The position numbers were made by a program, and so were the translations under genes. A stretch of 64,000 nt of DNA from Cellulosilyticum sp. I15G10I2 (GTDB lineage Bacteria > Bacillota > Clostridia > Lachnospirales > Cellulosilyticaceae), in the NCBI RefSeq assembly GCF_900095725.1, contig NZ_FMMP01000006.1:310001-374000 (forward strand), written 5' to 3'. Of the stretch, positions 1 through 9,263 are shown piece after piece. The notes under the pieces are model-generated. The model was not told the origin of the DNA, made no database searches, and saw only the letters and a list, made by a program, of their open reading frames with translations. Every line of letters starts with the position of its first letter. Within the stretch, counting starts at the first letter, position 1.

Positions 1-1
1 T

Positions 2-328
2 TATTTAGAAGAAAATCTGGATGGAGAGTTTTTGGTATGGGTTATAGAGGAGGACGGAGAGATTGTGGCTACAAGCGGTTTAAATCTATTTCAGAAGCCA
101 CCGACTTATGCAAATCCAACGGGGCAGGAAGCTTTTATTATGAACATTTATGTTACGCCGGCTTCAAGAAGAAAAGGATATGCAGCCTGTTTAATCCATG
201 AGATCATCCGGTATTTAAAGACTACAGGATGTAACAAAATTAATCTTGTTGCGACAGAAGCTGGTAAATACGTGTATGAAAAAATAGGATTTAAAGCAAA
301 AGATGGGGTTATGGAGTATACATTATAA
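2..328 (+). CDS. GNAT family N-acetyltransferase, 5' end outside window
   Basis: C-terminal part of a GNAT acetyltransferase, which moves an acetyl group from acetyl-CoA to an amine. The reading frame is open from base 2, so the gene begins upstream of the window; the ATG at base 32 lies inside the fold and is probably not the start. Visible features are the strand before motif A (IMNIYVTPASRRKGYA), where R-R-K-G-Y-A is the acetyl-CoA pyrophosphate-binding loop, followed by the helix LIHEIIRYLK and the C-terminal YEKIGF motif. The substrate cannot be told. It ends 32 bp before the ATPase gene, which has its own ribosome binding site, so a functional link is not implied. Confidence 0.8.
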   Translation, partial: YLEENLDGEFLVWVIEEDGEIVATSGLNLFQKPPTYANPTGQEAFIMNIYVTPASRRKGYAACLIHEIIRYLKTTGCNKINLVATEAGKYVYEKIGFKAKDGVMEYTL

Positions 329-360
329 AGCAGGCAGTTTTAGATAAGGGGTGAAAAGAG

Positions 361-1677
361 ATGCAAATAACAAGAATTAAAGTAGAAGGGCTATATGGTT
401 TACATGATTATGAGATTCCGTTTAGCGTAGATGAGAATATTAAAATTATTCATGCACCCAATGGGTACGGCAAAACAACACTGCTTAAGCTTATAAGTGA
501 TATCATTAATTGTAAGTTATTTGAAATCAGTGTGATTCCTTTTAGCTGCTTTAGCATAGAATTTGATAATTTTACAACTATTCAAGTGATTAAAGAGAGT
601 AAAGAGGAAGCAGTTATTAAATATATTGTTAAAAAAGACGAGGTATTTACAGAGTATATAGTTTCTGATCGCTTAAATGCTAGTGGGGTGTTAGATAATT
701 CACTACCTATCCATTATATTGAAAATAATCTACCTTTCCTTAAGCGAATTGCACAAACAGCCTGGTATGATACAAAGACGAATGAAAAAGTAAGTTATGA
801 TGAAGTTATTCAAGGATATGGAGAACAACTTTTTGTAAATAGTGAGCTTGCGATGAGCCTTGATGCTGTTAGACAAGCTATGCCTGTTCATTTTATACAT
901 GCAAACAGACTTGTAGATACACAAAATTTAAGTGAAGGACGTATCATAGGTAGAAGAAAAAATATGATGCCTTCTGTGCTGGTCTATTCAAAAGAATTAG
1001 CCGATAGAATAGATACAACCCTTGCTCAGTCAGCAGAAATAGCACAAGAACTTGATCGTACATTTCCGGCAAGACTTATAGCCGAAATTACAAGTCAAGA
1101 GCATGAAGATGATATCAGTTTAGAAACAATTAATAATCAGCTTCAAGCGCTAGAACAAAGACGCTTGAAGTTAGAAAAGATAGGGCTCTTGTCAGGCGGC
1201 GTGCTTAAAGCAATAAACAACTTAGAAGAAATAGATAGTCATACTCTGAAGGTATTAAAGTTGTATATCAAAGACAGCCAGACTAAACTGGACGTCTTTG
1301 ATAACATAGAAACCAAGATGAACTTGATGAGAGAAATTATTAACAAAAGGTTTAATTATAAAACGATGCAGTTTAATAAACAAAAGGGATTTATCTTTGA
1401 ACTGCCTAACAAAAGTATGCTTAGTCCAGATAAGCTTTCTTCAGGAGAGCAAAATGAGCTTATACTTATATTTGAGCTGCTTTTTAAATCCCAGGCTAAT
1501 TCACTAATTTTAATCGATGAACCAGAAATTTCACTGCATATTGCATGGCAGCAGCAGTTTTTAGAAGATATGCAGGCTATATCAGATTTAACAGATGTAA
1601 AAATTATTATTGCAACACACTCACCAGATATTATCAACGGCAGATGGGATTTAACTACAGGCTTGGAGGAATGCTAA
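361..1677 (+). CDS. AAA (ABC-like) ATPase, candidate AriA of a PARIS-like defence pair
   Basis: A 438-residue SMC/RecF-like ATPase. Walker A is APNGYGKTT (residues 32-40), the signature LSSGEQ starts near 359, Walker B is LILIDEP (about 382-388), and the switch histidine lies in ATHSP near 421. The part between holds a long helical, partly coiled-coil insertion, as in AAA_15/OLD-type ATPases. The next gene encodes a DUF4435 protein and overlaps this stop codon by one base, so the two are translationally coupled. AAA_15 plus DUF4435 is the composition of PARIS, where the ATPase AriA holds and releases the nuclease AriB on sensing phage anti-restriction proteins. Assignment to PARIS rather than another ATPase/DUF4435 pair is inference. 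Confidence 0.75.
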   Translation: MQITRIKVEGLYGLHDYEIPFSVDENIKIIHAPNGYGKTTLLKLISDIINCKLFEISVIPFSCFSIEFDNFTTIQVIKESKEEAVIKYIVKKDEVFTEYIVSDRLNASGVLDNSLPIHYIENNLPFLKRIAQTAWYDTKTNEKVSYDEVIQGYGEQLFVNSELAMSLDAVRQAMPVHFIHANRLVDTQNLSEGRIIGRRKNMMPSVLVYSKELADRIDTTLAQSAEIAQELDRTFPARLIAEITSQEHEDDISLETINNQLQALEQRRLKLEKIGLLSGGVLKAINNLEEIDSHTLKVLKLYIKDSQTKLDVFDNIETKMNLMREIINKRFNYKTMQFNKQKGFIFELPNKSMLSPDKLSSGEQNELILIFELLFKSQANSLILIDEPEISLHIAWQQQFLEDMQAISDLTDVKIIIATHSPDIINGRWDLTTGLEEC

Positions 1678-2564
1678 TGAGGCAATATATTAATGCAGCA
1701 AGGCTTTTGACAAAAATTAAGATGTTGCGCAGCGGCAAAATAAGTAAAGGATTTATCTTAGTTGAAGGCATTACAGATTATAGACTCTATAGTAAATTTG
1801 TTGATGAGAACATGTGTGAGCTTATTATAGCAGATAGTAAAAGTAATGTTACGCAATGTATTGAAATATGTAATCGTGAAAAAGCACAAGGTATTATAGG
1901 TATTGTTGATGCAGATTTTTGGAGACTAGAGAAAGAGTTTCCCAAATATGAGAATTTATTTTTAACCGACTTTCATGACTTAGAATGTATGCTGATCAAC
2001 TCACCGGCCTATGAGAATATCCTTGCAGAGTACGCTAATAGAAACAAATATTTAAGGTTTGAAGAACGTAAAAAAAAATCTCTTAAGCATATTTTGCTTG
2101 AAAGCGGTGCCAAAATAGGCTATCTTAGATGGTATTCACTGCAAAATAATTTAGGCCTAAAGTTCAGTAATCTTGACTTTGATAAATTTGTAAACGCCCA
2201 AGAATTAGAAATCGATATGCGAAAACTCATTGATAGCGTCCTTATACACTCTAAAAAACAAAATGGGTTAAATACCCAAAAAATCCTTAAGGACATAGAA
2301 AATCTTATTACTAAGCAAAATAGTTTGTGGGAAGTTTGTTGTGGACATGATCTTATTGAGCTGCTTACGGTTGGTCTTGTAGCTGTATTTGGGGAATATA
2401 ATGCTAAAAATCTATTCCCAGGAAATTTAGAAGGAAGTTTTAGACTGGCTTATCAGTATAATTATTTTATGAAAACAAAACTCTACCAATGTATAACTAA
2501 ATGGCAGGAGGCAAACCCAAGCTATCTTATTTTCGATGATAAAATTATAAAAAGCTTCGTATGA
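1677..2564 (+). CDS. DUF4435 (Toprim-like) protein, candidate AriB nuclease of a PARIS-like pair
   Basis: A 295-residue protein. The open frame runs further upstream inside the ATPase gene, but GGAGGA sits six bases before the ATG that overlaps the ATPase stop (TAATG), so that ATG is taken as the start. The N-terminal third shows the DUF4435/Toprim pattern: FILVEGITD with Glu30 and Asp34, then GIVDADFW with Asp78 and Asp80, the acidic set that binds metal in Toprim nucleases. The rest is helical and not recognised. In PARIS the partner AriB is released by the ATPase and cleaves host tRNA, causing abortive infection. The gene is followed at once by a terminator, so the pair forms a compact two-gene unit. 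Confidence 0.7.
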   Translation: MRQYINAARLLTKIKMLRSGKISKGFILVEGITDYRLYSKFVDENMCELIIADSKSNVTQCIEICNREKAQGIIGIVDADFWRLEKEFPKYENLFLTDFHDLECMLINSPAYENILAEYANRNKYLRFEERKKKSLKHILLESGAKIGYLRWYSLQNNLGLKFSNLDFDKFVNAQELEIDMRKLIDSVLIHSKKQNGLNTQKILKDIENLITKQNSLWEVCCGHDLIELLTVGLVAVFGEYNAKNLFPGNLEGSFRLAYQYNYFMKTKLYQCITKWQEANPSYLIFDDKIIKSFV

Positions 2565-2582
2565 TGGATACATACAAGAATA

Positions 2583-2607
2583 AAGAGGTATAGGCCTCTT
2601 TTTTTTT
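2583..2607 (+). terminator. intrinsic terminator after the ATPase/DUF4435 pair
   Basis: Short stem AGAGG/CCTCT with a six-base loop followed by a run of nine T. It closes the two-gene unit. Confidence 0.7.
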
Positions 2608-2693
2608 GGCTTAAGTGTATATTATAATGAATTTAATGAGTTTTTAAAGATAATGAAGTTAATAACAACTTTTAAGGAAGGAGCTATTAGGTT

Positions 2694-3356
2694 ATGAATA
2701 AAAGCGATATCATTAAACTAAAGCATAGACTGCCTATTATTCCAGGAATTAATGGTCGTGAGGATTATTTGAATTCAGCAGTACTGGTCCTTTTAATGGT
2801 GCTTGACGAGGAATATCATTTTGTATTTCAAAAGAGAAGTCAGACGATTAGACAGGGGGGCGAAATTTGTTTTCCTGGAGGTAAATACGATAAGCGTCTA
2901 GATAAGAATACTCAGGATACTGCACTTCGGGAAACAGCAGAAGAAATAGGTGTTTTACCAGATCAGATTACCATTATAGGCGCGTTAGATCTTGTTATTG
3001 CACCTATAGGTGTTATAGTAGAACCTTACTTAGGACTTACAGAGCAAACTGATATCAATAAGTTCGACATCAACACTGATGAAGTAGAGCGTATTTTTAC
3101 TTTGCCTGTTTCTTTTTTTAAAAATACCCCCCCTCAAGTTTATCAAACACAAGTAAAAGTACATCCCTCTTATATTGATGAGCAAGGGAAAGAGATTATG
3201 CTTTTTCCAGGAAGGACGCTAGGTATAGGAGATCATTATATAAAACCTTGGGGCAATGGCAGAAATACTATCTTTGTTTACCAAACTGAAGAAGGCGTGA
3301 TATGGGGATTAACAGCAAGAATTATTTACGATGTGGTGCAAAGACTAAGTTTATAA
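2694..3356 (+). CDS. Nudix hydrolase, CoA pyrophosphatase-like
   Basis: A 220-residue Nudix protein. The Nudix box spans residues 62-87: PGGKYD, then D-K-N-T-Q-D-T-A-L, then RETAEEIGV, with the Mg-binding REXXEE core intact. The spacing and the upstream QKRS...GGEICFPGGK resemble the CoA pyrophosphatase (NudL/YeaB) group, which splits CoA into 4'-phosphopantetheine and 3',5'-ADP. The diagnostic second CoAse motif was not aligned, so substrate is an inference. AAGGAGG lies ahead of the ATG. The gene stands alone between a terminator and the cellobiose phosphorylase gene. Confidence 0.8.
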   Translation: MNKSDIIKLKHRLPIIPGINGREDYLNSAVLVLLMVLDEEYHFVFQKRSQTIRQGGEICFPGGKYDKRLDKNTQDTALRETAEEIGVLPDQITIIGALDLVIAPIGVIVEPYLGLTEQTDINKFDINTDEVERIFTLPVSFFKNTPPQVYQTQVKVHPSYIDEQGKEIMLFPGRTLGIGDHYIKPWGNGRNTIFVYQTEEGVIWGLTARIIYDVVQRLSL

Positions 3357-3480
3357 ATAGTGCAAGAATTTAATGTAACCCAAGCAATTTTATCCATTTA
3401 CTTCGTAGTCACTTAAACATAAAATATGATTAATGTTTAAAGTTAAAATATAAAATTTTAAGAATAAAGGAGATATGTCT

Positions 3481-5916
3481 ATGAAGTTTGGCTATTTTGA
3501 TGATCTTAACAGGGAATACGTCATAACTACACCTAAGACGCCTTATCCCTGGATTAATTATCTTGGGAATGAGGCGTTTTTTGGTTTAATATCTAACACT
3601 AGCGGAGGATACTGCTTTTATAAAGATGCTAAACTAAGAAGAATTACACGATTTAGATACAATAGTGTTCCAGTTGATAATGGGGGAAGATATTTTTATA
3701 TCAATGATAATGGTGATTTTTGGTCTCATACATGGAAACCTGTTAAAAAAGAACTTTCGTTTTATGAATGTCGACATGGACTTGGGTATTCTAAATTTAT
3801 AGGGGAAAGAAATGGCGTTAATGTAGAGCAAACAGCATTTGTTCCATTAGGTGTTAATGCAGAAATACATAGTATTAAAGTAAAAAATACATCAAATATT
3901 CATAAATCTATTCAACTATTTTCTTTTGTTGAATTTTGTTTGTGGGATGCACATGATGATTCAACCAATTTTCAAAGGAATTTTAGTACAGGAGAAGTAG
4001 AAGTACAAGGAAGCAGTATTTATCATAAAACGGAGTATAAAGAAAGAAGAAATCACTATGCATTCTACTCTGTTAATGCGAAAGTAGATGGGTTTGATAC
4101 TGATAGAGATTCGTTTGTTGGACTATATAATGGTTTTGAAGCCCCAGATAGTGTTGTAAATGGGACATGTAAAAATTCTGTAGCAAGCGGTTGGTCACCG
4201 ATTGCGGCGCATCAAATTAATATTGATCTAGCTGTAGGAGAAGAAAAGACATATGTTTTTGTCTTAGGCTATGTTGAAAATGAGGAAGAAGAAAAATGGG
4301 AATCAAAAGGGGTTATTAATAAAGCGCCTGCTCAAGTTATTATGGAAAGATTTAAGAGTGATATGGCAGTAGAAAAAGCACTTCTTGAGCTTAAAAATTA
4401 TTGGAATGGCTTATTGTCCCATTATATATTAGATAGTACTGATGAAAAACTTAATCGTATGGTCAATGTGTGGAATCCTTATCAATGCATGATTACTTTT
4501 AATATGTCAAGAAGTGCCTCTTATTTTGAGTCAGGTATTGGCCGTGGTATGGGCTTTAGGGATTCAAATCAAGATCTTCTGGGTTTTGTACATCAAATTC
4601 CAGAAAGAGCAAGAGAAAGAATTATTGATATTGCCTCAACACAGTTTGAAGATGGGGGATGTTATCACCAATATCAGCCATTAACTAAAAAAGGAAATAA
4701 TGATATAGGAAGTGGCTTTAATGATGACCCATTATGGCTTATTCTTGGAACGACAGCTTATATCAAAGAGACAGGTGATAAAGAGATCTTAGATGAAATG
4801 GTGCCGTTTGATTGTGACAATAATAATACGGCTACATTATTTCATCATCTGAAGGTATCTTTTGACCATGTTATAAATAATGTTGGCCCACATGGGCTGC
4901 CGCTTATAGGGCGTGCAGACTGGAACGACTGTTTAAATCTCAACTGTTTCTCGACAACGCCAGGAGAATCATTTCAAACGACTGAAAATAAAGAAGGCGG
5001 TACAGCTGAGTCCGTTTTAATAGCTGGTATGTTTGTTTTTATAGGTAACGAGTATGTAGAACTTTGCAAAGAAATTGGCAACCAAGAAGAAGCCAAGAGG
5101 GCACAGGGGCATATTGATAAAATGAAAGAAATCGTTTTAACACATGGCTGCGATGGAGAGTGGTTCCTAAGAGCGTATGACTTCTATGGCAATAAGATTG
5201 GAAGCCGCGAAAATGAAGAAGGAAAAATCTTTATTGAACCGCAAGGTTTCTGCGTTATGGGTGGGATAGGCATAGAAAATGGATTAGCAGAGAAAGCACT
5301 TGATTCTGTTATTGAAAGGTTAGATACAGAGTATGGTATTGTCCTTAATAACCCAGCTTTTACGAAATATCATGTAGAAATGGGAGAAATCTCTACTTAT
5401 CCGCAAGGTTACAAAGAAAATGCAGGAATCTTTTGCCACAACAACCCATGGATAGCATGTGCTGAAACAGTACTTGGCCGAGGGGATAGAGCTTTTGAAA
5501 TTTATAAAAAGATAGCACCAGCATATCTTGAAGAAATCAGCGAGATCCATAAAACAGAGCCCTATGTATATTCACAAATGATAGCTGGCAAGGATGCTAT
5601 AAGACATGGTGAAGCTAAAAACTCATGGCTTACTGGGACAGCAGCATGGAACTTTATCACGATTTCACAATGGATATTAGGTATTAAACCTGACTATAAA
5701 GGCTTAAAGATTGATCCTTGTATTCCAAGAGATTGGGAGGGATATCATATAATAAGAGCCTATAAGGGGGATCGCTATGATATCACTATTCGCAATCCGC
5801 ATCATGTGTGCAAAGGGGTTAAACAATTAATAGTAGATGGTCAAAAGATAGAAGGCCATATTATTCCAACTTTCAAGGATCATCAAACCCACTATGTAGA
5901 AGTTATATTAGGTTAA
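3481..5916 (+). CDS. cbp: cellobiose phosphorylase (GH94)
   Basis: An 811-residue cytoplasmic enzyme that converts cellobiose and phosphate to glucose 1-phosphate and glucose, saving ATP in cellulolytic clostridia. The N-terminus ([26 protein letters not shown]) and landmarks such as [18 protein letters not shown], the catalytic-Asp segment [15 protein letters not shown] and [16 protein letters not shown] match clostridial cellobiose phosphorylases throughout and at full length. There is no signal peptide. An ATG two codons upstream lies only two bases from the AAGGAG site, so the second ATG, eight bases away, is preferred. The gene is monocistronic, with a strong hairpin right after the stop. 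No transporter is adjacent. Confidence 0.95.
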   Translation: MKFGYFDDLNREYVITTPKTPYPWINYLGNEAFFGLISNTSGGYCFYKDAKLRRITRFRYNSVPVDNGGRYFYINDNGDFWSHTWKPVKKELSFYECRHGLGYSKFIGERNGVNVEQTAFVPLGVNAEIHSIKVKNTSNIHKSIQLFSFVEFCLWDAHDDSTNFQRNFSTGEVEVQGSSIYHKTEYKERRNHYAFYSVNAKVDGFDTDRDSFVGLYNGFEAPDSVVNGTCKNSVASGWSPIAAHQINIDLAVGEEKTYVFVLGYVENEEEEKWESKGVINKAPAQVIMERFKSDMAVEKALLELKNYWNGLLSHYILDSTDEKLNRMVNVWNPYQCMITFNMSRSASYFESGIGRGMGFRDSNQDLLGFVHQIPERARERIIDIASTQFEDGGCYHQYQPLTKKGNNDIGSGFNDDPLWLILGTTAYIKETGDKEILDEMVPFDCDNNNTATLFHHLKVSFDHVINNVGPHGLPLIGRADWNDCLNLNCFSTTPGESFQTTENKEGGTAESVLIAGMFVFIGNEYVELCKEIGNQEEAKRAQGHIDKMKEIVLTHGCDGEWFLRAYDFYGNKIGSRENEEGKIFIEPQGFCVMGGIGIENGLAEKALDSVIERLDTEYGIVLNNPAFTKYHVEMGEISTYPQGYKENAGIFCHNNPWIACAETVLGRGDRAFEIYKKIAPAYLEEISEIHKTEPYVYSQMIAGKDAIRHGEAKNSWLTGTAAWNFITISQWILGIKPDYKGLKIDPCIPRDWEGYHIIRAYKGDRYDITIRNPHHVCKGVKQLIVDGQKIEGHIIPTFKDHQTHYVEVILG

Positions 5917-5957
5917 ATAAACAGTCCTCCTAAATGTGCTAGGAGGACTGTTTATTT
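5917..5957 (+). terminator. bidirectional hairpin after cellobiose phosphorylase
   Basis: Perfect inverted repeat of about 18 bp (arms read ATAAACAGTCCTCCTA and its complement) with a seven-base loop. A-rich and T-rich flanks fit an intrinsic terminator. Confidence 0.85.
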
Positions 5958-6147
5958 GAGTTTTATAAACTAATGCACTCCTAAATTTTATAAGTTACAA
6001 GGTATTGTGAGCGACCATTTTAGTAAAAAGATTCAAAAAGTGGTGAATTAGTGGTATAATAGAATTTGAGTTAATAAAGAATGAGTGATATAGTGGATAC
6101 ACCTCATTTGAAAGAGATAAGGATTTTAAAAAGGAGGAAAAGAGTAA

Positions 6148-7080
6148 ATGATGAAAAGAGTATGGGTAAGTTTTAGTGTGATTGCGGCATGTTTACTGGG
6201 AGGCCTTTTAATATTTAGTTCTATTTATACAGTAGATCAAACAGAATACGCGGTACTCATTACATTTGGTGAGCCTAGCGCAGATATTATTAGTCCAGGA
6301 TTAAGGTTTAAACTGCCTTATCCTATTCAGCAGGTTAGAAAGTTATCAAGAGAGACATTCTCGCTTACTTTTGGGTATGAAGATACGCAAAATGGGATTG
6401 TTTCCCATGATAATGAAGCCAAAATGATTACTGGAGATGAAAATATTATTTTAGCAGATTTAGAGGTGCAGTGGCGAGTAGTTGACCCTGTTGCATATCT
6501 TTACCACACAGAAAATCCTATTAATATCTTATACAATGCAACTTCTGCTTCTTTAAGAGGCGTTATTGGCAGTTCGACTGTAGATGATGCATTAACGGAT
6601 GGAAGAGCTAGAATTATCAATGATGTCAGAGAAAATTTAAGCCAACTGGTAGAAAACTATGATATAGGTATTTCAATTGTTAATGTCAATCTCCAGGATG
6701 TAGATTTGCCTAATGAAGAGGTAAGCAACGCATTTAAAAAAGTAACTTCTGCAAGGGAAGAAAGGGTAACTAAAATCAATGAAGCTACCCGCTATAAAAA
6801 CGAAAAACTCAATACAGCTGAGGGGCAGAAAGAAGCGGTTATTTCTAAGGCAGAAGGGCAGAAAGTTGAAAGAATTGAAGCAGCTAGAGGAAATGTAGCC
6901 ACCTTTAATGCACTTTATTCAGGTTATGTCAATAATAAAAATATTACAAGAGAAAGACTTATGATTGAAGCGCTCGAACAGGTGCTTCCGGGCGTGAAAC
7001 TTTATATTATGGATGAAGGTGCAAGCGGAAACACAGTCAAGTATTTACCTATTGAAGCAGCAAAAGGAGGAAACAACTAA
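6148..7080 (+). CDS. hflK: HflK-like SPFH/band-7 membrane protein
   Basis: A 310-residue SPFH protein with one N-terminal membrane segment (residues about 7-27), then the band-7 domain starting at TVDQTEYAVLITFGEP. A long helix rich in Ala, Glu and Lys follows (EATRYKNEKLNTAEGQKEAV), typical of HflK and stomatins. In bacteria HflK and HflC form a cage-like membrane complex around the FtsH protease and limit its access to membrane proteins. The stop overlaps the hflC start (TAATG), indicating coupled translation. AAAGGAGG precedes the start; two adjacent ATGs are possible. No ftsH is present in the window. Confidence 0.88.
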   Translation: MMKRVWVSFSVIAACLLGGLLIFSSIYTVDQTEYAVLITFGEPSADIISPGLRFKLPYPIQQVRKLSRETFSLTFGYEDTQNGIVSHDNEAKMITGDENIILADLEVQWRVVDPVAYLYHTENPINILYNATSASLRGVIGSSTVDDALTDGRARIINDVRENLSQLVENYDIGISIVNVNLQDVDLPNEEVSNAFKKVTSAREERVTKINEATRYKNEKLNTAEGQKEAVISKAEGQKVERIEAARGNVATFNALYSGYVNNKNITRERLMIEALEQVLPGVKLYIMDEGASGNTVKYLPIEAAKGGNN

Positions 7081-8018
7081 TGAATATGTCTGATTTTTTT
7101 AAAGATGGAGACATCATAGATGAACAACCTCAAAAAATAAGAAAGCCATTCCCTAAATTTTTATCAATAGGAGTATTTATACTGATTTTGGGTATGATTT
7201 TTTTATGGAATAACCTTTATATTGTTCAGATTAATGAGTATAAAGTCGTAAGACAATTTGGTGAAATCATTAAAATAGTTGAAAAGCCAGGATTGAATTT
7301 TAAGATACCGTTTATTCAAAGTGTAACTTCATTACCTAAGTATGCTTTGGTATATGATGTACCACCTGCTGAAATTAATACGTTGGATAAAAAAAGAATT
7401 ATGGTTGATTACTATGGTATTTGGAAAATTAGTGATCCTACGGCAATGATTGAAAGCTTAAGAACTTTAAATGGTGCAGAGGGAAGGCTTGGAGACATTA
7501 TTTACTCTAACATCAGAACTGAGCTTGGTAAAATGAATTTTGATCAAATTATCAACTCTGAAAAGGGCAGCAGACTGAGTATTGATGCAGTTGTAGGCGA
7601 AGGTATTAATTTGATATTAAAAGAAAACAATACAGGCATTGAACTCATAGATATAAAGATGAAAAGGGCAGATTTGCCGGATACAAATGAGCAGTCAGTA
7701 TTTTTAAGAATGATTTCTGAAAGAGAGAGTACGGCACAGGAGTATTTATCTCAAGGTGATGCTGAGGCGCTTAAGATTAAGGCTGAAACAGATAGAACAG
7801 TATCAGAAATGCTGGCAAGAGCTGAGGCAGATGCCAAAACGATTGTAGCAGAAGGGGAAAAGGAAGCAGCAAACATCTATAATGAAGCTTATTCAAAGGA
7901 TCCGGAATTTTTTAGTATGTATAGATCTCTTGAATCTTATAGAACGACCATCAATAATGAAACAGTTGTAGTACTTCCAGTTGATTCACCTTATTTAAAA
8001 TACTTAACAGGAAGATAG
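7080..8018 (+). CDS. hflC: HflC-like SPFH/band-7 membrane protein
   Basis: A 312-residue partner of HflK. After a cytoplasmic lead of about 25 residues there is one membrane segment (FLSIGVFILILGMIFLW). The band-7 domain follows (YIVQINEYKVVRQFGEIIK), and then the Ala/Glu-rich helix SQGDAEALKIKAETDRTVSE. The ending AYSKDPEFFSMYRSLESYR is the typical HflC C-terminal signature and distinguishes it from HflK. Translation is coupled to hflK and a strong terminator lies just downstream, so the two form a bicistronic unit. Confidence 0.9.
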   Translation: MNMSDFFKDGDIIDEQPQKIRKPFPKFLSIGVFILILGMIFLWNNLYIVQINEYKVVRQFGEIIKIVEKPGLNFKIPFIQSVTSLPKYALVYDVPPAEINTLDKKRIMVDYYGIWKISDPTAMIESLRTLNGAEGRLGDIIYSNIRTELGKMNFDQIINSEKGSRLSIDAVVGEGINLILKENNTGIELIDIKMKRADLPDTNEQSVFLRMISERESTAQEYLSQGDAEALKIKAETDRTVSEMLARAEADAKTIVAEGEKEAANIYNEAYSKDPEFFSMYRSLESYRTTINNETVVVLPVDSPYLKYLTGR

Positions 8019-8044
8019 AACAAATAATTTAGCAAGTATTTAAT

Positions 8045-8082
8045 GTAAAAGGCACTTAAGCTAAAAGCTAAGGGCCTTTTAC
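8045..8082 (+). terminator. intrinsic terminator after hflKC
   Basis: Stem GTAAAAGGC/GCCTTTTAC with an inner CTTA-AGC/GCT-AAG extension and a short A-rich loop. Confidence 0.85.
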
Positions 8083-8104
8083 ATATAACAACCAATCATA
8101 GCTA

Positions 8105-8133
8105 TTGACTTTTAGAAGAAATAATGGTAAAAT
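8105..8133 (+). promoter_or_regulatory. sigma-A type promoter of the MogA-like gene
   Basis: TTGACT, a 17-bp spacer, then TAAAAT. Transcription would begin near 8140, leaving a leader of roughly 245 bases that contains two terminator-like hairpins before the coding region. Confidence 0.65.
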
Positions 8134-8162
8134 GCAAAAAAAAGTGTTATAAAGTATAAAAA

Positions 8163-8213
8163 TCTCAATGACGAGGTGCTAGTCTATGAAAAATAGATAG
8201 CGTCTTTTTTATT
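8163..8213 (+). promoter_or_regulatory. leader element 1 with terminator hairpin
   Basis: The motif TCTCAATGACGAGG leads into a hairpin. The arms are GAC...GCTA.TCTAT (8170-8187) and ATAGATAGCGTC (8193-8204), with a GAAAA-type loop, followed by six T and a further T-rich stretch. Lying inside the leader rather than after a gene, it looks like an attenuator. A related motif, TCTCAAAGGCGAGA, recurs about 100 bp downstream in leader element 2. Confidence 0.5.
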
Positions 8214-8251
8214 TTTATACATCGTATGAAATGATAAGTAATTATGTAGTC

Positions 8252-8319
8252 AGTTATAAATAGGAGTCTCAAAGGCGAGATACAAATAACTTTATGAGTT
8301 ATAGGTATCTCGCCTTTTT
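8252..8319 (+). promoter_or_regulatory. leader element 2: terminator with competing antiterminator
   Basis: The terminator is a near-perfect hairpin: GGCGAGATAC (8274-8283) with GTATCTCGCC (8305-8314), and inside it ATAACT (8286-8291) with AGTTAT (8297-8302), followed by five T. An upstream AGTTAT (8252-8257) and TCTC (8267-8270) can instead pair with 8286-8291 and with GAGA (8277-8280), which would break the terminator. Mutually exclusive pairings like this are the hallmark of transcription attenuation. It matches no riboswitch class that I can recognise. Confidence 0.5.
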
Positions 8320-8385
8320 GTATTTATTTTGATTCATTTAATAAACATGTACAATTTGAAGTAATAAAATAAGGAGGAAAATGAA

Positions 8386-8901
8386 ATGGGAAAAACAAAA
8401 AGTTCAAAAAAAGAAAGTCATAAAAGGATTTTTACCGCGGGCATTATTACTGCTAGTGATTTAAGCGCAAAGGGAGAAAAAGAAGATGAAAGTGGAAAAA
8501 TATTAGATTTCATGCTCAAAGACAGGGGGTTTGAAATTAAATATTATATAGTTATTCCTGGAGATGTAGATCGCATACAAGAAGCGCTTGTATTATTATG
8601 CGATGATATTAAAGTGGATTTAGTCATTACTACAGGAGGAACAGGATTTAGAAAAAGAGATGTCACGCCAGAGGCAACTCTGGGTGTTATTGATAGAGTA
8701 GCTCCAGGTATTAGTGAGGCCATTAGATACTATGGACTTCAAAAGAATCCGAATGTGATGCTCTCAAGAGGGGTATCGGGGATTAGACGTAATACGCTTA
8801 TTATTAATTTACCTGAAGGAGTGAGGGATGTAAGAGAATCTTTTGAAAGTATTATTGATACCATTTACCATGGACTTGAGATTATGGGCGGGAAAGTTTA
8901 A
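8386..8901 (+). CDS. MogA/MoaB-like molybdopterin-binding protein
   Basis: A 171-residue protein of the MogA/MoaB fold (molybdopterin-binding domain). Landmarks are GIITASDLSAKGEKEDESG near the N-terminus, LVITTGGTGFRKRDVTPEAT (the MPT-binding TTGGTG loop) and a C-terminal LIINLPEGVRDV in place of the usual NLPGSP. MogA adenylylates molybdopterin before molybdenum insertion; MoaB paralogues are often of unclear function. No other molybdenum cofactor genes lie nearby, so the exact role is uncertain. A strong AAGGAGG precedes the ATG. It is expressed behind an unusual leader with two terminator hairpins. Confidence 0.8.
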   Translation: MGKTKSSKKESHKRIFTAGIITASDLSAKGEKEDESGKILDFMLKDRGFEIKYYIVIPGDVDRIQEALVLLCDDIKVDLVITTGGTGFRKRDVTPEATLGVIDRVAPGISEAIRYYGLQKNPNVMLSRGVSGIRRNTLIINLPEGVRDVRESFESIIDTIYHGLEIMGGKV

Positions 8902-9102
8902 AGCATTTAACATAAAAGGCATGTCTATAGAGTCAGTATTCTTATAAAAGTGAACAATATATTTACCTAAAAAAAAGGTGATAAGTTTGCTTTTAAGAAT
9001 AGGGCTCTATTTTGTTATTTATAGCTTTGCAGACTATTTTCATAGAAAAGTACATAAAAATTATTGCTCGAAAATAAGAGGAAAATATGTCGGATTGTCC
9101 AA
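8902..9102. other. intergenic region, no gene supported
   Basis: AT-rich stretch between the MogA-like gene and the chemotaxis receptor promoter. I see no convincing terminator. A possible 39-codon TTG-started frame (8987-9106) shows no family signal and is not called. Confidence 0.4.
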
Positions 9103-9131
9103 TTGATAAATAGAATACCCTATACTATAAT
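9103..9131 (+). promoter_or_regulatory. sigma-A type promoter upstream of the chemotaxis receptor
   Basis: TTGATA, a 17-bp spacer, then a perfect TATAAT. This leaves a leader of about 125 bases before the receptor start. Confidence 0.65.
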
Positions 9132-9263
9132 AGATTTATATTTTAGAATAATAAGATATATAAGAAGATTTAGAAGGTGCTTGTAATTAAATAAGAGGAG
9201 GAATTACAAGAGATTTACATGGAGTAGTCAGGCAAGCAACTACTTAAAGAAAAGGGGTAGCGT

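Noticed and set aside
1356-1637. Long minus-strand open frame inside the ATPase gene
   Set aside because: Lies fully within a well-supported gene on the other strand, with no ribosome site and a shadow-like composition. The same applies to other antisense frames inside secD, apt, rel and the solute-binding protein gene.
8163-8213. Guanidine-II (mini-ykkC) riboswitch, suggested by ACGA in the leader and two hairpins
   Set aside because: ACGA is not in a hairpin loop and the second element has GGCGAG instead; the expected pair of ACGR loops is absent.
8987-9106. A 39-codon TTG-started frame with an AAGGTG-like site between the MogA-like gene and the chemoreceptor
   Set aside because: It overlaps the chemoreceptor promoter, has a rare start codon and shows no domain, signal peptide or repeat; chance is the simpler explanation.
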